A DNA stretch of 64,000 nucleotides from Archilochus colubris. Taxonomy: Eukaryota; Chordata; Aves; Apodiformes; Trochilidae. How positions within the stretch are numbered: position 1 is the first letter of the stretch; the number at the start of each line of letters is the position of its first letter. The stretch is taken from NCBI GenBank assembly GCA_023079485.1, contig CM041083.1:173717480-173781479 (forward strand), read 5' to 3'. The translations under genes were made by a program, and so were the position numbers. This document shows, in pieces, positions 13,404 through 27,000 of the stretch. Below the pieces are notes generated by a model. That model saw nothing but the letters and a program-made list of their open reading frames with translations, was not told where the DNA came from and made no database searches.

Positions 13404-13841
13404 ATCACAGAATCACAAACTGGTTTGAGTTGGAAAGCAGCCTAAATATCATCAGTTTTCAACCCCTCTGCCATGGACAAGGACATCTCCCACTAGACCA
13501 GGTTGCTCCAAGCTCCATCCAACCTGGCCTTAAACACTTCCAGTAAAGGGGCAGCCACAGCTTCTCTGGGCAACCTGTGCCAGTGTCTCACCACCCTCAC
13601 AGCAAATAATTTCTTCCTAATATCCAGTCTAAATCTACCTTCTTTCAGTTTCAAAATGTTCCCCCTCATCCTATCACTCCATGCCCTTGTAAAAAGTCCC
13701 TCTCCAGCTTTCCTGTAGCCCCTTCAGGAAGGTGCTCTTGGGTCTCCTTGGAGCCTTCTCTTTGCCAGACTGAAAAACCCCAACTCTCTCAGCCTCTCCA
13801 GAGCAGAGGTGCTCCAGCTCTCTGACCATCTTCATGGCCTG
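13404..13841 (-). mobile_element. CR1 LINE fragment
   Basis: Reverse-complement CR1: starts tcacagaatcacaaactggt, continues through the conserved ccatccaacctggcc and ggcaacctgtgccagtgtct segments, 5'-truncated near 13841. The ORF is not intact. Confidence 0.92.
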
Positions 13842-16800
13842 AAATACTATGAAATAGTAATGTGAAATCCATGCAGAAGTAGTATAGCAATATGAAGAGC
13901 AGCATCTTTTTATAATAAATGCTTAGTTTAGCCTCGTTATCAAGATGAAAAGAGCACATAGGGTGCAGCTTGTGAATAAGCCTACATAGGGGCTTTTTTT
14001 CTCCACTGTATGCACCCTGTGTACTCCTTTCATCTTGACACCAAAAAAGTATTTTTTTCCAAAGGACTGAAAATCAAGTCTGTAAGATATGCAGGTACCT
14101 AAATCACACAGAAATAATTTTTTGTTGTTGTTAAAAAAAAAGCTTTCATGCATGTTGGTCTACGGGCTTACGTTTCACTTCTCTGAGCACTTCTCACTCC
14201 TGAGCTGTTGCACTGCATTTATTATATGTACATATTATATGTCTACAGTCTGTGTGTGCATGCAGAAATGTCTTTCTATCTTTATATTGTTAGGTTTCTC
14301 TAGTACCCACAACTAGCAGTGAGCAGGTTATCTAATCCACTGAAATACTGTACATTTTTTCCTTTAAAAGCTAGAAATAAGCATTTGTTTCTAAAGAAGG
14401 GGGGTGATTTAACTGGAATTGTTACAGCTTATTTCCTGCATTGTAGTCAACACATTTCTGAGTTCCTAATAACTTGTTTAAGGGTATATTTTCTCCAGTT
14501 TCCAGAAGCCATTTATATTACTGTGTTTAAAAAAAAAAAAAAAAAACAAAACAAAACATTTCAAGCTATGCTGCTGGTGGGTCAGGAACTCATTAAGTCA
14601 CTGTAACACAGTTTTATTTAATCATATGCCCAAACCCAGATGTCTTTGCTCCACACCTGAATGATTCCAGCCTCCTGAAAGAGGCAGTAGCAGTGAAAGT
14701 GCAGAAGGAATACTCTTATCTGGATACAGAATTGATAGCTCCAACAGTTTTGGAGGTGTTGATGTTCACACCATAGGTTATTGATGTACACAAGTAAAGG
14801 TAAATCCTATCAATTCATAACTTCCCTCTCCCAGTCCTAAGAAAGCTTTATGTGTACTTTATATACCTTTGAAATATTTCACAAATGCCTTATGCTTCAT
14901 TAATAACTCCTCTGTCATTCTGTATTTTTTCCATCCAGGTACTGAGCACAGCAATGTGATTTGACAGCACTTTCCCAAGATGTCAGTGAGTGCACTGGAT
15001 TCTCATATCTAAAGCCTCCTTGGTAGTCTATAGAGAATCAGTCAGTCTTAGCCTGCCATGAGTGAGACATGGGCCTCAGGCTTGCCATTGTGTGGCTGGA
15101 ATTTGATAAATTATTGCACATCTGCTGGAGCTACTATAACTAAGCTCACACAGGCAGGCAGAAAATGCAAGCAGCAAGACTTAGCTTGCATCTCTTCTCT
15201 TTCAGACTGAACTAAAATCACCTCATATCTGCTCAGATAGGAGTGAACACATCATCACTTGCTGCAAGGTCACTGGATGCACAGACACATGGGAGTTAAT
15301 TCACACTTAATCAAGAATATGAGCCCTGGATTCTTTGTGATCAAGAATGATTCTAGCAGCATTTTGCAAGGACAGGAGAGTTCCTACTGGAGTCCTGTGA
15401 ATGGAGAGTGTGTAGCTACTTTCCTGTTAAATTTCTTCTGCATTATCAAATGAGTATAAAATTCTTTTTTATGCCTGTTCCAAGCTTTTGGGTGAAGTTC
15501 ATGTGTAAACAGCTCATGCTAAACATCATGTTCATGATAAACAGCTGTTCTGTTGCATTCGAGTAATGGGTAGAGTTATGTCTGCTGATGGGCAATTTCT
15601 TAATTACTTCAGCATCTTATGAATGAAAGATGCTCTCCCCTCAAGGGAAAATCACTTAGATCAGTTCAGAACTGAACACTAAAATCGAGGAGCCCAGGTT
15701 CTGAGCCAGTGAAGTATTCAGGGTGGGAAGGAATTCTATCATTCCACCACTGGCAGCAGCTACGTTTCAGAACTATGTAGAACCTTTAGAGAGGCAGTGG
15801 AGAGCATGGGGTGGAGCAGCTTGTGGGAAAACACTGCCTGTGATTTCTCCCAGGCACAACCTGAGTCCCACAAATAAAAATTCCCATTGGTCGTATTTCC
15901 CTGCATACAACCATGCGTGGCCTAAGTTAGGCAGCATTCCGTTCCCATTCCATGGATTTCTGAGCGGAGACAGCCTGACTGTGACTTCTCCTGAGTGGCT
16001 GCTGTAGAGCAGAGGAGTGCTACACCCTTTATCCTTCCTTCTGGCTGCCCTCTTGCCAGACTCTTTCACCATTTATCCAACCTTCTTTCTCAAGTTATTA
16101 TTTTTTTTTAATAAGCAATTCTCACAGGCAGGGCCTGAATTAAAATCTTTATAGACCAAACATACCCTTAGTTACCTATACAGTTGTCCTTGATATAAAT
16201 GTTCAGGGTTGAAGACAGGTGTTTCCCACAGATGTTACCCTGTGTTCAGCCTCTGTCTCAGGAAGGATGGTTGAGCAGAGCCTGTTCAGCTGTGGGATAT
16301 TGTTGAAGTTCTTTTACAGATCTCACCTTTCCACAGACATAGGATAACTTACAGGTTTCTCCAAAACATAGTTTTCAATTGTGTGGGTTTTAACAGAAAA
16401 AATGCCCCAAACACACATCCTCTTCCTGTGCCTGGGGCCACCCTTGTGCTTGTATAGAGGGGAGCCCTTTCCATTCTTACCATTTTCACAGAGGTGTACA
16501 AAAGCAAAAGCAGAAAGAGCATTTTACACTGCATTCATCAACGAGTGAAAAAACAATCTACCAGAACCAGTTATGGGCTCGTTCCTTTACATGTCACAAA
16601 ACGACTCTCTCTGTGCATGCTGGTGCTTTTGACTTAAAAGCTGTTTGGGTTACATCTCTCCATCAATTATAGTTTTTCACATGTATAACACCAAGGTGAA
16701 AAAATCAGACTCACACATCACAACCAGAGAACTGCAGAAATTAACATATCCCCCTGAAATTCTCACATCCTTGCCTATGTCTTATAATATTTTATATTAA

Positions 16801-17719
16801 AAATACCAACATTACATCATTAGATTTTCTATGAATTTGATCACGATGGGTTGAGAACCATCTCTGCGTTCATGTGCTATTGACAAATTACTGTTACACA
16901 AAAAGTGGGGAAAAGGAATCTACCCAGACTGAGGAATGCTGAGCACTGGATGAAGCACTGATCTGACACACAGTAGCTCAGTTCCTTGTTCTGCTGAAGA
17001 CTTGCAAAGCAGTTTTGCTTCAGTTTGGATGTATTTGATATAGATGGATATATGCAAACTGTTTTAGCACCAAAATTGGATAATGGATGCTTTCTAATCC
17101 AAGTGCAGAAGAAACCTGGGGGCCATATTCAGGCTGCTTTTTACACATGCCTGTATGGCTATCATAGCTGCTTCCTGGCTGGTCTGACAGTGGCCTGGGT
17201 AGCTCTCTAGGGAGCATCTAAGTTACTGTCAAAGTCCATGTGCCATGCCAGGTGACCTGAACACAGCTCTTCATCTCTGTCTCAGCTCCCTCCTCTGTAA
17301 TGCAGGGACAGTGACCTCAGCAAGGCTACAGAGAGGTTCAGATCCCAGTAAAAGGGACAATGTGGCTGCTCCTCTAGGCAAAGATTTACTATGCCAAAAC
17401 GACTGTAGGGGGGTCTGATTTTGAGGAGTTTGCCATCTGCAAGACCTTCCTCCAGACAGAATATCCAAGAGTTAAAAGCAGGGATGTAGAAGTTAGCAAA
17501 AGTGTGCCCTGGCATCTGTAGCAGCAATTTTACATTGGCTGTGCTGTACTCCAGCTTAGCTATTTCCAGATGGCACTGTGTTTTACAATTTCCTCTTGCA
17601 GTTGACTGCTATCTTACATATAAATAGTACAACAAAGATGCACACAGGGGTGAATTATTGCCTGTTCTTTGTCGTACACTCTTTCCCAAACATCTGGGGC
17701 TTTTTTTTTTATGTGGCAT
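13842..17719. other. Intergenic and TMEM272 3' flank
   Basis: Contains an A-rich run (14529-14546) and no supported exon. The TMEM272 3' UTR must run leftward from 17719, but no polyadenylation signal could be fixed with confidence. Confidence 0.45.
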
Positions 17720-18082
17720 TTAGTCTTCCTCAGAAGAGTATCTTTGCCTGGAAAAACAGTATACACAGCAGCTACAAAAGATAAGGAGAAAGAGAACAGT
17801 GTGGCTAACAATGAGAACACCGACAGCAAAAATGTACAAGGTTTTGTCACAATAATCCTGAGGCTGATGGAAAGGTGGAATGAAATTTGGCAAGTACACA
17901 GAAAAAACCCAGTAGTTCCCAAGAATGAACCAGAGAAAGAGGAAAAGGCTGAGGGTTAGATGGATGTAGTACTTGTGAGCATTCTGCCTCCAGGGATATT
18001 CATCGTCATCATCATCATCAATCACAACAGACTTGGAAAGCAGCTGCCTCATCCTGGTGGAGTCATACAGCAGGAGAGTCAC
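17720..18082 (-). CDS. TMEM272: TMEM272 terminal coding exon
   Basis: Acceptor CACTTCCAG|GTGACTC, then 120 codons and TAA. Encodes VTLLLYDSTRMRQLLSKSVV, the Asp run, YPWRQNAHKYYIHLTLSLFL and the last two membrane helices, with a Cys-rich end (FCSCCVYCFSRQ) typical of palmitoylated juxtamembrane sites (inference). The six Asp codons are nearly all GAT, giving a short ATC/GTC run at 18001-18020 on the plus strand. Confidence 0.95.
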   Translation of the reverse strand: MTLLLYDSTRMRQLLSKSVVIDDDDDDEYPWRQNAHKYYIHLTLSLFLFLWFILGNYWVFSVYLPNFIPPFHQPQDYCDKTLYIFAVGVLIVSHTVLFLLIFCSCCVYCFSRQRYSSEED

Positions 18083-21000
18083 CTGGAAGTGTTGAGGGAG
18101 AAAAGGAACAAGTAAATAGGCTGTGGGAAGTCTGGACACCTTCTGAACACTGCCAGCCTTTGGGCCAAATGAAAATTGAGTGTAGGAAAATCAAGTAAGA
18201 GAAAGCTGAGGAGCCACGGATGAGGCAGATACATCTGGAAAATAATGCATTTCCCCACTACAGTTTATTTGCCAGTGAGATTTAGGCCAGGGACTGGAAA
18301 CAACTTGTCAGTGGTACTGATGGAAAGGCATGAGAACAGATAGGGTGTAGGGGGATGGCAGCAGCTCCCACGCTGGAGACTTAAGAACAGATTAGAGTAA
18401 CTGCTAAGTAACTTAAGTAGGGTATTTCCTGCCTTCTAGTGGGTGGGCTTGTCTCTCCTAAGTCCATTTTCCACGGCTATGTGGTAGAATCAGCTCAAAT
18501 AAAATTCTGAAGGATCTAGACTTCAACCTAAATCCCATCTCCTCTGACTTTATCAAAACCAATGCTCGTCTGCCATGGTTGAGCTTGGTGAAGCTTGAGC
18601 AGAGGCAGCTGCCTACATGCCAAGCTTACCTCAAAGCCAATGAACTGCACAGACCTTCAGGTCAACCCCCAGGGCCCCATGGGGAATCCTCAGACCCACT
18701 GACCAGGTGGACTTATGCCTCCTCTGTGTCATGATTCTGCCCTAAAGTAAATGTTCACCTCAGAAGATGCTCAGCTGCTTTGGACAAGTCTACCAGTTTG
18801 AGTGCTCAGCTGAATGTGAGATACTCAGTAGAAACACCCTTTGTTTTCCTATGTTGGTGCTGGGACTTACAGTCTTATTTAGGGTGAGAAAAGGTGAATT
18901 TAAACGTGAAATAGCTAAGAAAAAGGGAACAGTTTTGATGAAAGCTTCAATGCATTGTCATGAAAATTTCCTTTAATTCTACTCTAATCTTTTCTGAACT
19001 ATTATTAGATGAACCTTTGATTATACAGATAAGTCCACTGGTGTGATTCAGTGACTAAGCATTTCCAGTAGAACTCATAGCACGGCAAATTCCTTGTAAC
19101 AGCAAATTCCTTATAACAAGATTAAGCACTTTCTTTTTTCTCCATTTACTTATTTACTGACCAAAGGTCCTCGGGGGGACGATTCATATCCCAGTGATGT
19201 ACTGTGGTCTGGTTACCACTGTGAAAGAGAGCAGGGGAGTATTCTTTCCCCCTTCTTTCAAGCCTGGCAAATAAGAGGGGCTAGAAACATTATCAAAGGG
19301 AAACAGAGCTGCAGTGGCTTCAGTGGCTGCTGCAACATGAAGTGCTGTCAAGTTGGAGACTGCCAGGTTCCCTTTCAAAGTACAGGCTGCCTGTACTGAA
19401 ACATTAGACCACGACCCACCAGGTCTATTCTCTAGTTCCCTAGAGCTCTACCAGTTCCCATCTCCTGGGAGGGCAGGCTGGGTGCCAGGCTGCAGCTGTC
19501 CCCATTAGCTGTGCAGGACAGAGTGATACCAGTACAGACACTGCCTTCAGCAGCAGCACTTGCTGACTTGCTGTCCTTAGCCCTTCATGCCCCAGTGGTG
19601 TGATTCCAAAGCTTTCCCTTCAGCTCTGCCCCTTTTCCTTCCTTTGGCAGGAGTGTCACTGGGAAAGCAAAAACCAGTTTTGCTGAGAAGCCTGGGAGTA
19701 GTTCTGCAGTCTGTTGTGACAAGCACTCTTTGTGCCCACGGTTAGCAGTCTGCAAAGAGACTGTCAGAACAGGGCAATGCTTTACCCTACAGTCAATGCA
19801 GAGTTACAGATTTATAGTGACTGGGGTGTGACATGGACACGGGGGTGTTTCTACTTGTCAAGCAGCCAGGCTCTGGCTCAGCAAATACGTAAGTGAGCAC
19901 ACAGGTAGCTGTGGCTAGAAATTGCTGTGTCTGGATTAATAAACCCTGCTGTGAGGCAAGGATGTATTTTCTCTGGAAGAGGGTCATGCTGCTGCATAGT
20001 CATTGCTTCTGGCCAGGTCAGAGTGGGAGTGAACTGAACTTGTGAAGGACTATGCACAAACACCTATAGTTCTATAGTGTTCCCAAAGCTAGGAGAGTAA
20101 CTTCACTTTTTGTCCAGCCTGCGTATCTGAAAATGAAGGAGAAACATCTGGAAGGTTTGGAGGACTGGTGTGGAAATAGGACCCCATTTACCCCAGGCAT
20201 CCATGTTATGCAGTAATTTCCTCGAGTGGGAATGCTGGCACAGATGCTGTGATGTGGGAGAAAATCACACCACAGTGTGTGGGACAGTGCTGAATGAACT
20301 CATCAGTGTCTCACTTGACTGATAGGTGCTTTAGGTGCTGGAACAAAAGCAATGCAATCCAGACAGCTCTCTTCAGCACTGCATGCACATGGCTTGTCTG
20401 GAGCCATCGTGGTGTCTTAACTAGCAAGTCAAAGTCTAGTCACACAGAATATTTTTCACACGTAGGAAGCACATTACCTTTAAGCTGCCAATCACACCAC
20501 CCACCAACAGATATAATGGAATTAGTGGCTGAACTGGGCAATCTTCCAAAAACTTCATTCCTGAACAGCAAAAATTAATAACATTTGTTATCTCAATGTT
20601 CAAAGAGTGCAACAAGCTGTACAGTGAAAATTAAAGATGCTGTGAGTGAAATATAGTCCTTTGACCAAATAACTGCATCCAGTGTCTATTGGAATGGGGG
20701 CCAAATTAAATGGGGTTTGCATCTTCCACCACAGGAGTGAGGGTCATGGACAAGCAAAAGGCAGGAGAAGGGAGGGAGAGAACAAAGGTAACACCAGCAT
20801 TGCTGCTGTTCTGGGATTACAGATCTGAACCACATACACAGGTCATAAGCTTCAGCCACAGCATCTTTGATAAGTGAACAATTGACTGAACTGGACAGGA
20901 AATTTTCATCAGCAGTTAAAAATCCATTGAAAATCAAAACCATTTGTGAAAAGAAGTACTTGTGATAAGCTTCTCTCATGGCCTTCCTCCTCACTGTCAC

Positions 21001-24000
21001 TTGTGTGTGAGATGTTCTTGAGTCAGATGCCCTGAAGCTTGAGACCCCATAGGAGCTCCTGAAACCATTTTAGCTCCCCAGGCAGCTGACAGAGAACCAC
21101 AGAAGCTCTTGTTTTCCAGGCTGTTTTGGTTGCTGGAGGCTAGCTAACAGCATTGGTTGTTATGGCACCAAGGATCCTGGCAACCCTCAAATCTACTGCA
21201 AGGAGGAGAGAGCTGAGTAAGTTTTCAGGAGGACAGTGTATGGCAGTGTAAGGATGTTGCTGGCAATACACACTGAAGCTTGTGATCCAGGTCTGTGGCA
21301 GGGAGACTCATCTGTCCAAATATAGATGTCTGCAATGCAGGCATCCATATCTGAACTAGTTTCCTAGAGTCTTTGTAGTCAATAGGGAGAAATAGAGACT
21401 TGTAAAATTAAATTCATCTCATCTGAAGATGGGCATTTAAAATAGGTCAGATGAGTTGGGCCCTGGCAGTGCCTCTTTCTCTCTGTGGCTGTACAAAGAA
21501 TCTGAACATCCAGGTGTAGGCATCTAAAGGTAGCTGAGATGAATCCCCTGCCCAAGTCTCCTGCCCAGTGGTATCTTTAATAAATTTTAAACAGTTCCTT
21601 ACACTATAATTTTATTGTTATTGATCCCATGTTTCAGTGCTTCCACCAGTCAGTTGTAGATGACAGAAAGGATTTTCTGTATTCTACTTGTCAAATAAGT
21701 CATTTTGAAGCAGAAAACTTTGCCTTCTCTCTGAGTAGTTGGGGTTCTCTAGATGAAGGATACTGGAAGCAGTCTGCTGGTCTTAGTGCTATAAAAATCT
21801 CTCAGGTGGAACCTCTTGCCTTCCTGTTTAGAACTACACCAACAAAAAGAATCAGGAAAGCAGTACCAGTGGGATTGTTTTGTTGGATTTTTTTCCTTCT
21901 TCTGTAGCTGCAGTCCTTTTCAGCTTGTTAATTTGCCCACCAAATCCACTGCTATTGCTCATCCAGAACATTGCTGATATCCTGAACCCCTCCTGCAATA
22001 CTTGCGTAGTATAATACAAGCTTTCTGGATTGTGCTTGCTTACTACAGATCTAACATTGCATGTAGTGGTTAAAAAAATACATATACATGGCCCTGTAGC
22101 ACATGCTCTAGTGGGGATAGTGGTTTTTTCTGGGTTGATGGATTCAGTGCTTTGGAGGTCCTTTCCAACCATAAAAAAAATTTAAAAACATAAAAAAGGA
22201 TACAGGGCAGTGTTTTGTGATCTGCTGTGTGTAACGGCTATGGAGTTCAGTGGACTCTTCTACACAAAGTATTTATTACCAGCCTTCTAATTGAAAAGGG
22301 CTGGATATAGATGGGTTTGGGCTCTCTCCCATTTTGTGCCCTATTTCAAGGCTGTAAATTTTTTTTCCATTTTTTCCAATATGTAACACTGAGACCTGCT
22401 CAAAATCCCAGCTTTACAGAGGTGGGCTATAGGGGAATGGTCAAAAATTGTATCATTTTCAGACAGCAGCTGCCAGGGTTTCCAGGGTCCTTGGCTCTGT
22501 AATAGCCTACCACAAAAGCAGCTGGCCAGGGATCTCAGGGAATATATTTCAGTTTAGGAACCTAGGCAATTGCTGTTTCACAGTATATCACTGTGATTTT
22601 GATTTGAGGCCAAAAAAATAATGATCAAGAAAACATGCCAGGTGTTTTGTTTTGGTTTGCTTTTTTCGCAGAGCTATGATTTCATTTCCCTTATAAATAT
22701 ATTATGGAGTCCTTTCAGAAATGTATCATGAGAGCAGTCAGTCTTGGGATGGGTTTGAATGACAGGCAGTGGTACTCTGTAGACTGTTGCAGGCAGATAT
22801 GACAATAGAAAAGGAAATAAAGAGGGGGTAATACTGTAGTAACTTTTAAAATACAGCACTATGGGCACATGGGAAATATGGACCTACTGTTGACAGATGG
22901 GAACTGATAATTTGTTACAGTAAAATCTAGGCACACACATCATGTGCCAATCAATTCACACACAGCACTTGTCTGATTCTCCTACAAAACTAGTAGGAAA
23001 GCATCAGTGCTAGCTTTTCTTTCCCACGAGCATCATGGATGTTTTCCCTTGACTCTAAATGATGGGATATATGGACCATGACAGATCAAAGCTCTGCTTC
23101 TGATCCAAGGTTCCCTGCAAACCAGAGCAATCTTTGGTTTAGAGTGAAGAGCCATAGAACCTGACCACTGGATAGATCAATATGTGAGTCAAAATGAATA
23201 AGCCAGAACCTCTGCAAGATCAGAACAACTTTTTTTTTTTTTTCAAAGAAGAGTAAGAGATGAGAGGCTTGGAGAAGCAGAGGCACTTGCATATTTTACC
23301 TCCTGGGTACCACAGAACAACACTCCAGGACACAAAGTCCAGCGAAGTGGAAAGAGCACTCATGAGCACTCAGGATGTGACTTGCCCTAAGGACAGCAGT
23401 GTGGGTAGTGTTGTGGCATGGCCCAGAATGGATCACTACACCCAAGTGTTTTTGTGACTCTGATTATCCATGAAATGAAGGGAAGCCAGTACAGCATTGG
23501 CCTCATTTTAGTTGCTTTGCTCTTCTCAGGTAGCTATAGGTAGCTGCAAATGGCTGAAGTGCATCACAAAGTAAAGGAGGGCTCCTGCAGAGCAAAGATT
23601 ATCTGGGGTCTGGTACCTGCTCCCCATCTTCTCTTGTAATAGGAGGCATAGGACAGAACATGCCAGGCTGTGTTGTGGGTGACTGCAGCTGCCATCACAT
23701 AGAGCAGACCTCATCTGGGCTCTGAGCAATGGGCTTTACACTAGGTTCTAGGTGCTGCAGAGGATTTATCTTAAATTATTTCTGGGCATTATTTTTTCAG
23801 AAAGCATATCAGCAAATGAGGAAACCCACAGAAATCATGAAGTGGCCAAAGGAGTGAAATGCAAGGAAAAATCACATTAACAGGAACTGTTAAAGAACAA
23901 GACTAGCTCCCATGTAAAGGTACAGAATATGAGAACAGGCTTCAGATAATGGGAGCACTTGAGAGCTGAGGAATTATTTGGTGTAGATATGAGCATGAGG

Positions 24001-27000
24001 AATATAGTACTGGTTTAAATTTGATCAGGGGAGAATTTTGGCTGTCTATTAAAAAAACTATGTCATCAGCTTTCAAATGTGATTTAACTACCCCTGGAGA
24101 ACACTGTGTATGAAGGTAGTCTGGACAATGTACAAGAACGTGTTATTGGGAGCAATCCTTCACTGTCCCAGAAACTAAAAACAATTCTCAGAACAACTCA
24201 ATGAGGTTCTTCCATAGCTCACTCTATTTTTGGAGTGGTTAGTGAAAAAAAAAAAAAAAGGGAACATCTCTATCAGTAAAAGTTAAAAAGCTGCTAAACA
24301 ATCTGTGGCTTAAATGTTGTCACAGATCTGGAACCTGGAAAAATTGCTGTAGTCCTTTACATGGATCTTAACTTATGCTGTGATTTACAGAACTACCAAA
24401 TTATAAAAGTGCATAATGTTACTACCTAATGTTATTACTGGGGCTACCAGTTATCCATCTCTGAGGAGTTTTAACAAATGTTATTGTCATTTATTTGTTT
24501 AACATTTGAAAATATCTCACGGTTTTTCTCTGAAAAAAAGCAGGAGCCAAAATGAGTAGAGACACATCAACACCTTGTTCTCCAAGATCACAGTAACAGA
24601 ACATCAGAGGCTCTTCCTTGGATAGTAAATATCTGTGTTTTCCTTGACATTGTATTTTCCTAAAATTGCCATTGCAGGTATGTAGCTGCAGGAAACCAAT
24701 ATCCTCTGACAACATTATATTACAGTGACATTATCTCTTAATTTCAGTAAGCTGTGGGGAAAAAGGGCTCTGTATCTGATGCAGGAGATACCCAGAGCTC
24801 CAGCCTACTATCTTCCCATAACAATTTGCAGTTCTCACTGATCTTAAAGATATGATGAAATATTCCTTGGAAATTATGTTTACAAGTGGTCAGATGCCAG
24901 CCCTGGATTACTTTCCAGAAGGCTTTCAATATGCATGCAATCTGTACCACACTTTGAATTATACCTTCCCACCCCTGTTCCACTTCTCAGGAGTATTCAG
25001 CCTGGGGAAAAGCTAAAGCTAAAATCCTCTTATGGGATAAATAGCAATTTTAAGTCATGGACAAGCATAAGAGCCTAAAAGTTGAGATGTAACAGCTTAG
25101 TCCATCTCTCTCTACTTCTTAATTGCTCCTTAATCCTTCATTAGAACTCCCTAATTCCTAATTAGGATGTCCTAATTAGAATCCTACCAGTCATCACTGG
25201 TACTCACCAGGTCCCAGATCAAGGAAGCAGCACCAACCTTCAGGTGAACACTTTTTTTCTGGGTTTGGCCATCTATAGATGCCAATATCTGTCCTGACCC
25301 CTTCAAAAGTCATCTCATCTCAATACAGGCATCTAAAAGATGATGCAGGACTTTCACTGCCAAAAATGCCCATTTCTCTGAACTGGCTCCCAGGGCTACA
25401 CACACAGCACTTAGCTTGGTTCCATATGTGTGCAGTCCAAATCTAGGTGTGATGCCTCTTGCCCACAGCATCTGCATGTGGAGTTCATTTGCACCATCTT
25501 TCATGAATAATGAGGCAGAAGGTGAACAACTTTATAAGGACACCCATCTGGAATGATTGTAAGGGCTCTCGAGGACAAGACTTAAAATTCAAAGTGATCT
25601 TGAATACACTGGAAAAAGACATAAAAAAACCTATGAGATGACAGCTGATAAAGCTGAACAGTGCATCTAGGAGAGAAAATTTCAATGTTAATAGAAAAGG
25701 AGAAATGTCTGATAAGGAGCAGCACTGCCAAAAACCATCTGGTCTTACAATGCACCATAAACTAAATTGGAACCAATGAATTGGTGCAGAGAGAGCATCT
25801 CTCATTCTGAGGTGTGTTTACAGGAATCTTGCATGTTAAACAGTGGAGCTAATTATTCTGCACTGCTCATTTCTCAGGTCTCACCTGGAGTCCTGTGTTT
25901 GGTCTTCTTACTTTTTTTTTATTTCTTTTTTTCCTTTTTTAAAATTTTCTTTCTTTTTTTACATTTTTTTTTCCAGGGGAAAAAATTAGTTACATTGGAT
26001 GGAGGCAAAAGGAATTGAGGCAAAAATGTCAAAAAACAAGAGCTACAGAAACATTGACCTTTGATGTCAGGTTCAAAGAAGCAGATTTTTGAGATCTCTG
26101 AGGAAAAAGAAAAAAAAAAAAGATGGAGTGGGGTTATAATAGCAGCCTTGGAACACTTCAAACTTTGTCTTGAGTCGGACAGTGACCAATCTGTCTTTGT
26201 GACCATGGTGTGTAGGACAGGCTGTAATCTGTTTAATTTGCCACAGGGAAGATTTAGGTTGGATGTGGTGAAAAATATTTTGTCTGTGAGAGCAATAAAA
26301 AGCTGAAATAGGCTTCTTGGGAAGCTCTGGAATTTCCTTGAGCAAGGGCAAGTCAGACATCTGTCAGGGATGCTGTAAGCATGCAAGCCTGTCTGAAAGG
26401 GGAGGTGGCCTGGTGGCTCTACCAATGTTTCTCAAGGGGGGAGAGGGGAGTCCTTGTTTTCTTTTTAAAACAAGAAAAATCTGTGCCAATGATGAGGAAA
26501 AGGTGATTCTTAAGAAAGAAAAAAAGAGCCTTACGTAGTTTAAAAATGTACAAAATTCTGCAGCTCAAAGGATATTCCTTTCTTTTCTTAAATATTTGAT
26601 CTTGAAATGCTTCTCACAAATCCAGCCTTTGGGGGGTAGACAGAGACAGACCAGCCAAAAAACAAATCTCACTTTTGGTGGATATATAGCAACCTGCTTC
26701 CCTTCCATCCCTACACTTCCTAAGATTTTTGCAGTGCAGTCCATACAGAGGTATCCTGATTAATGAAATCTTTCTCGTGTCAGATTCTGGGCTTCCTCCC
26801 ACAGACAGAGCCAAAACACCCACAACCCTTTGCCAGGTGATGGTAGCTTAAGCAGCAACTGAGCTGAAGTAAATACACCAGTAAAAAAGTGAGTTAAAAT
26901 TGATCAGAGGCATGCCAGCAGCTTCACGTTAAAAATAAATGATGGGAAGCACATCCAAAACCAGGCAACACACAAGCAGAAATTTCAGAGTTATGGTTAA

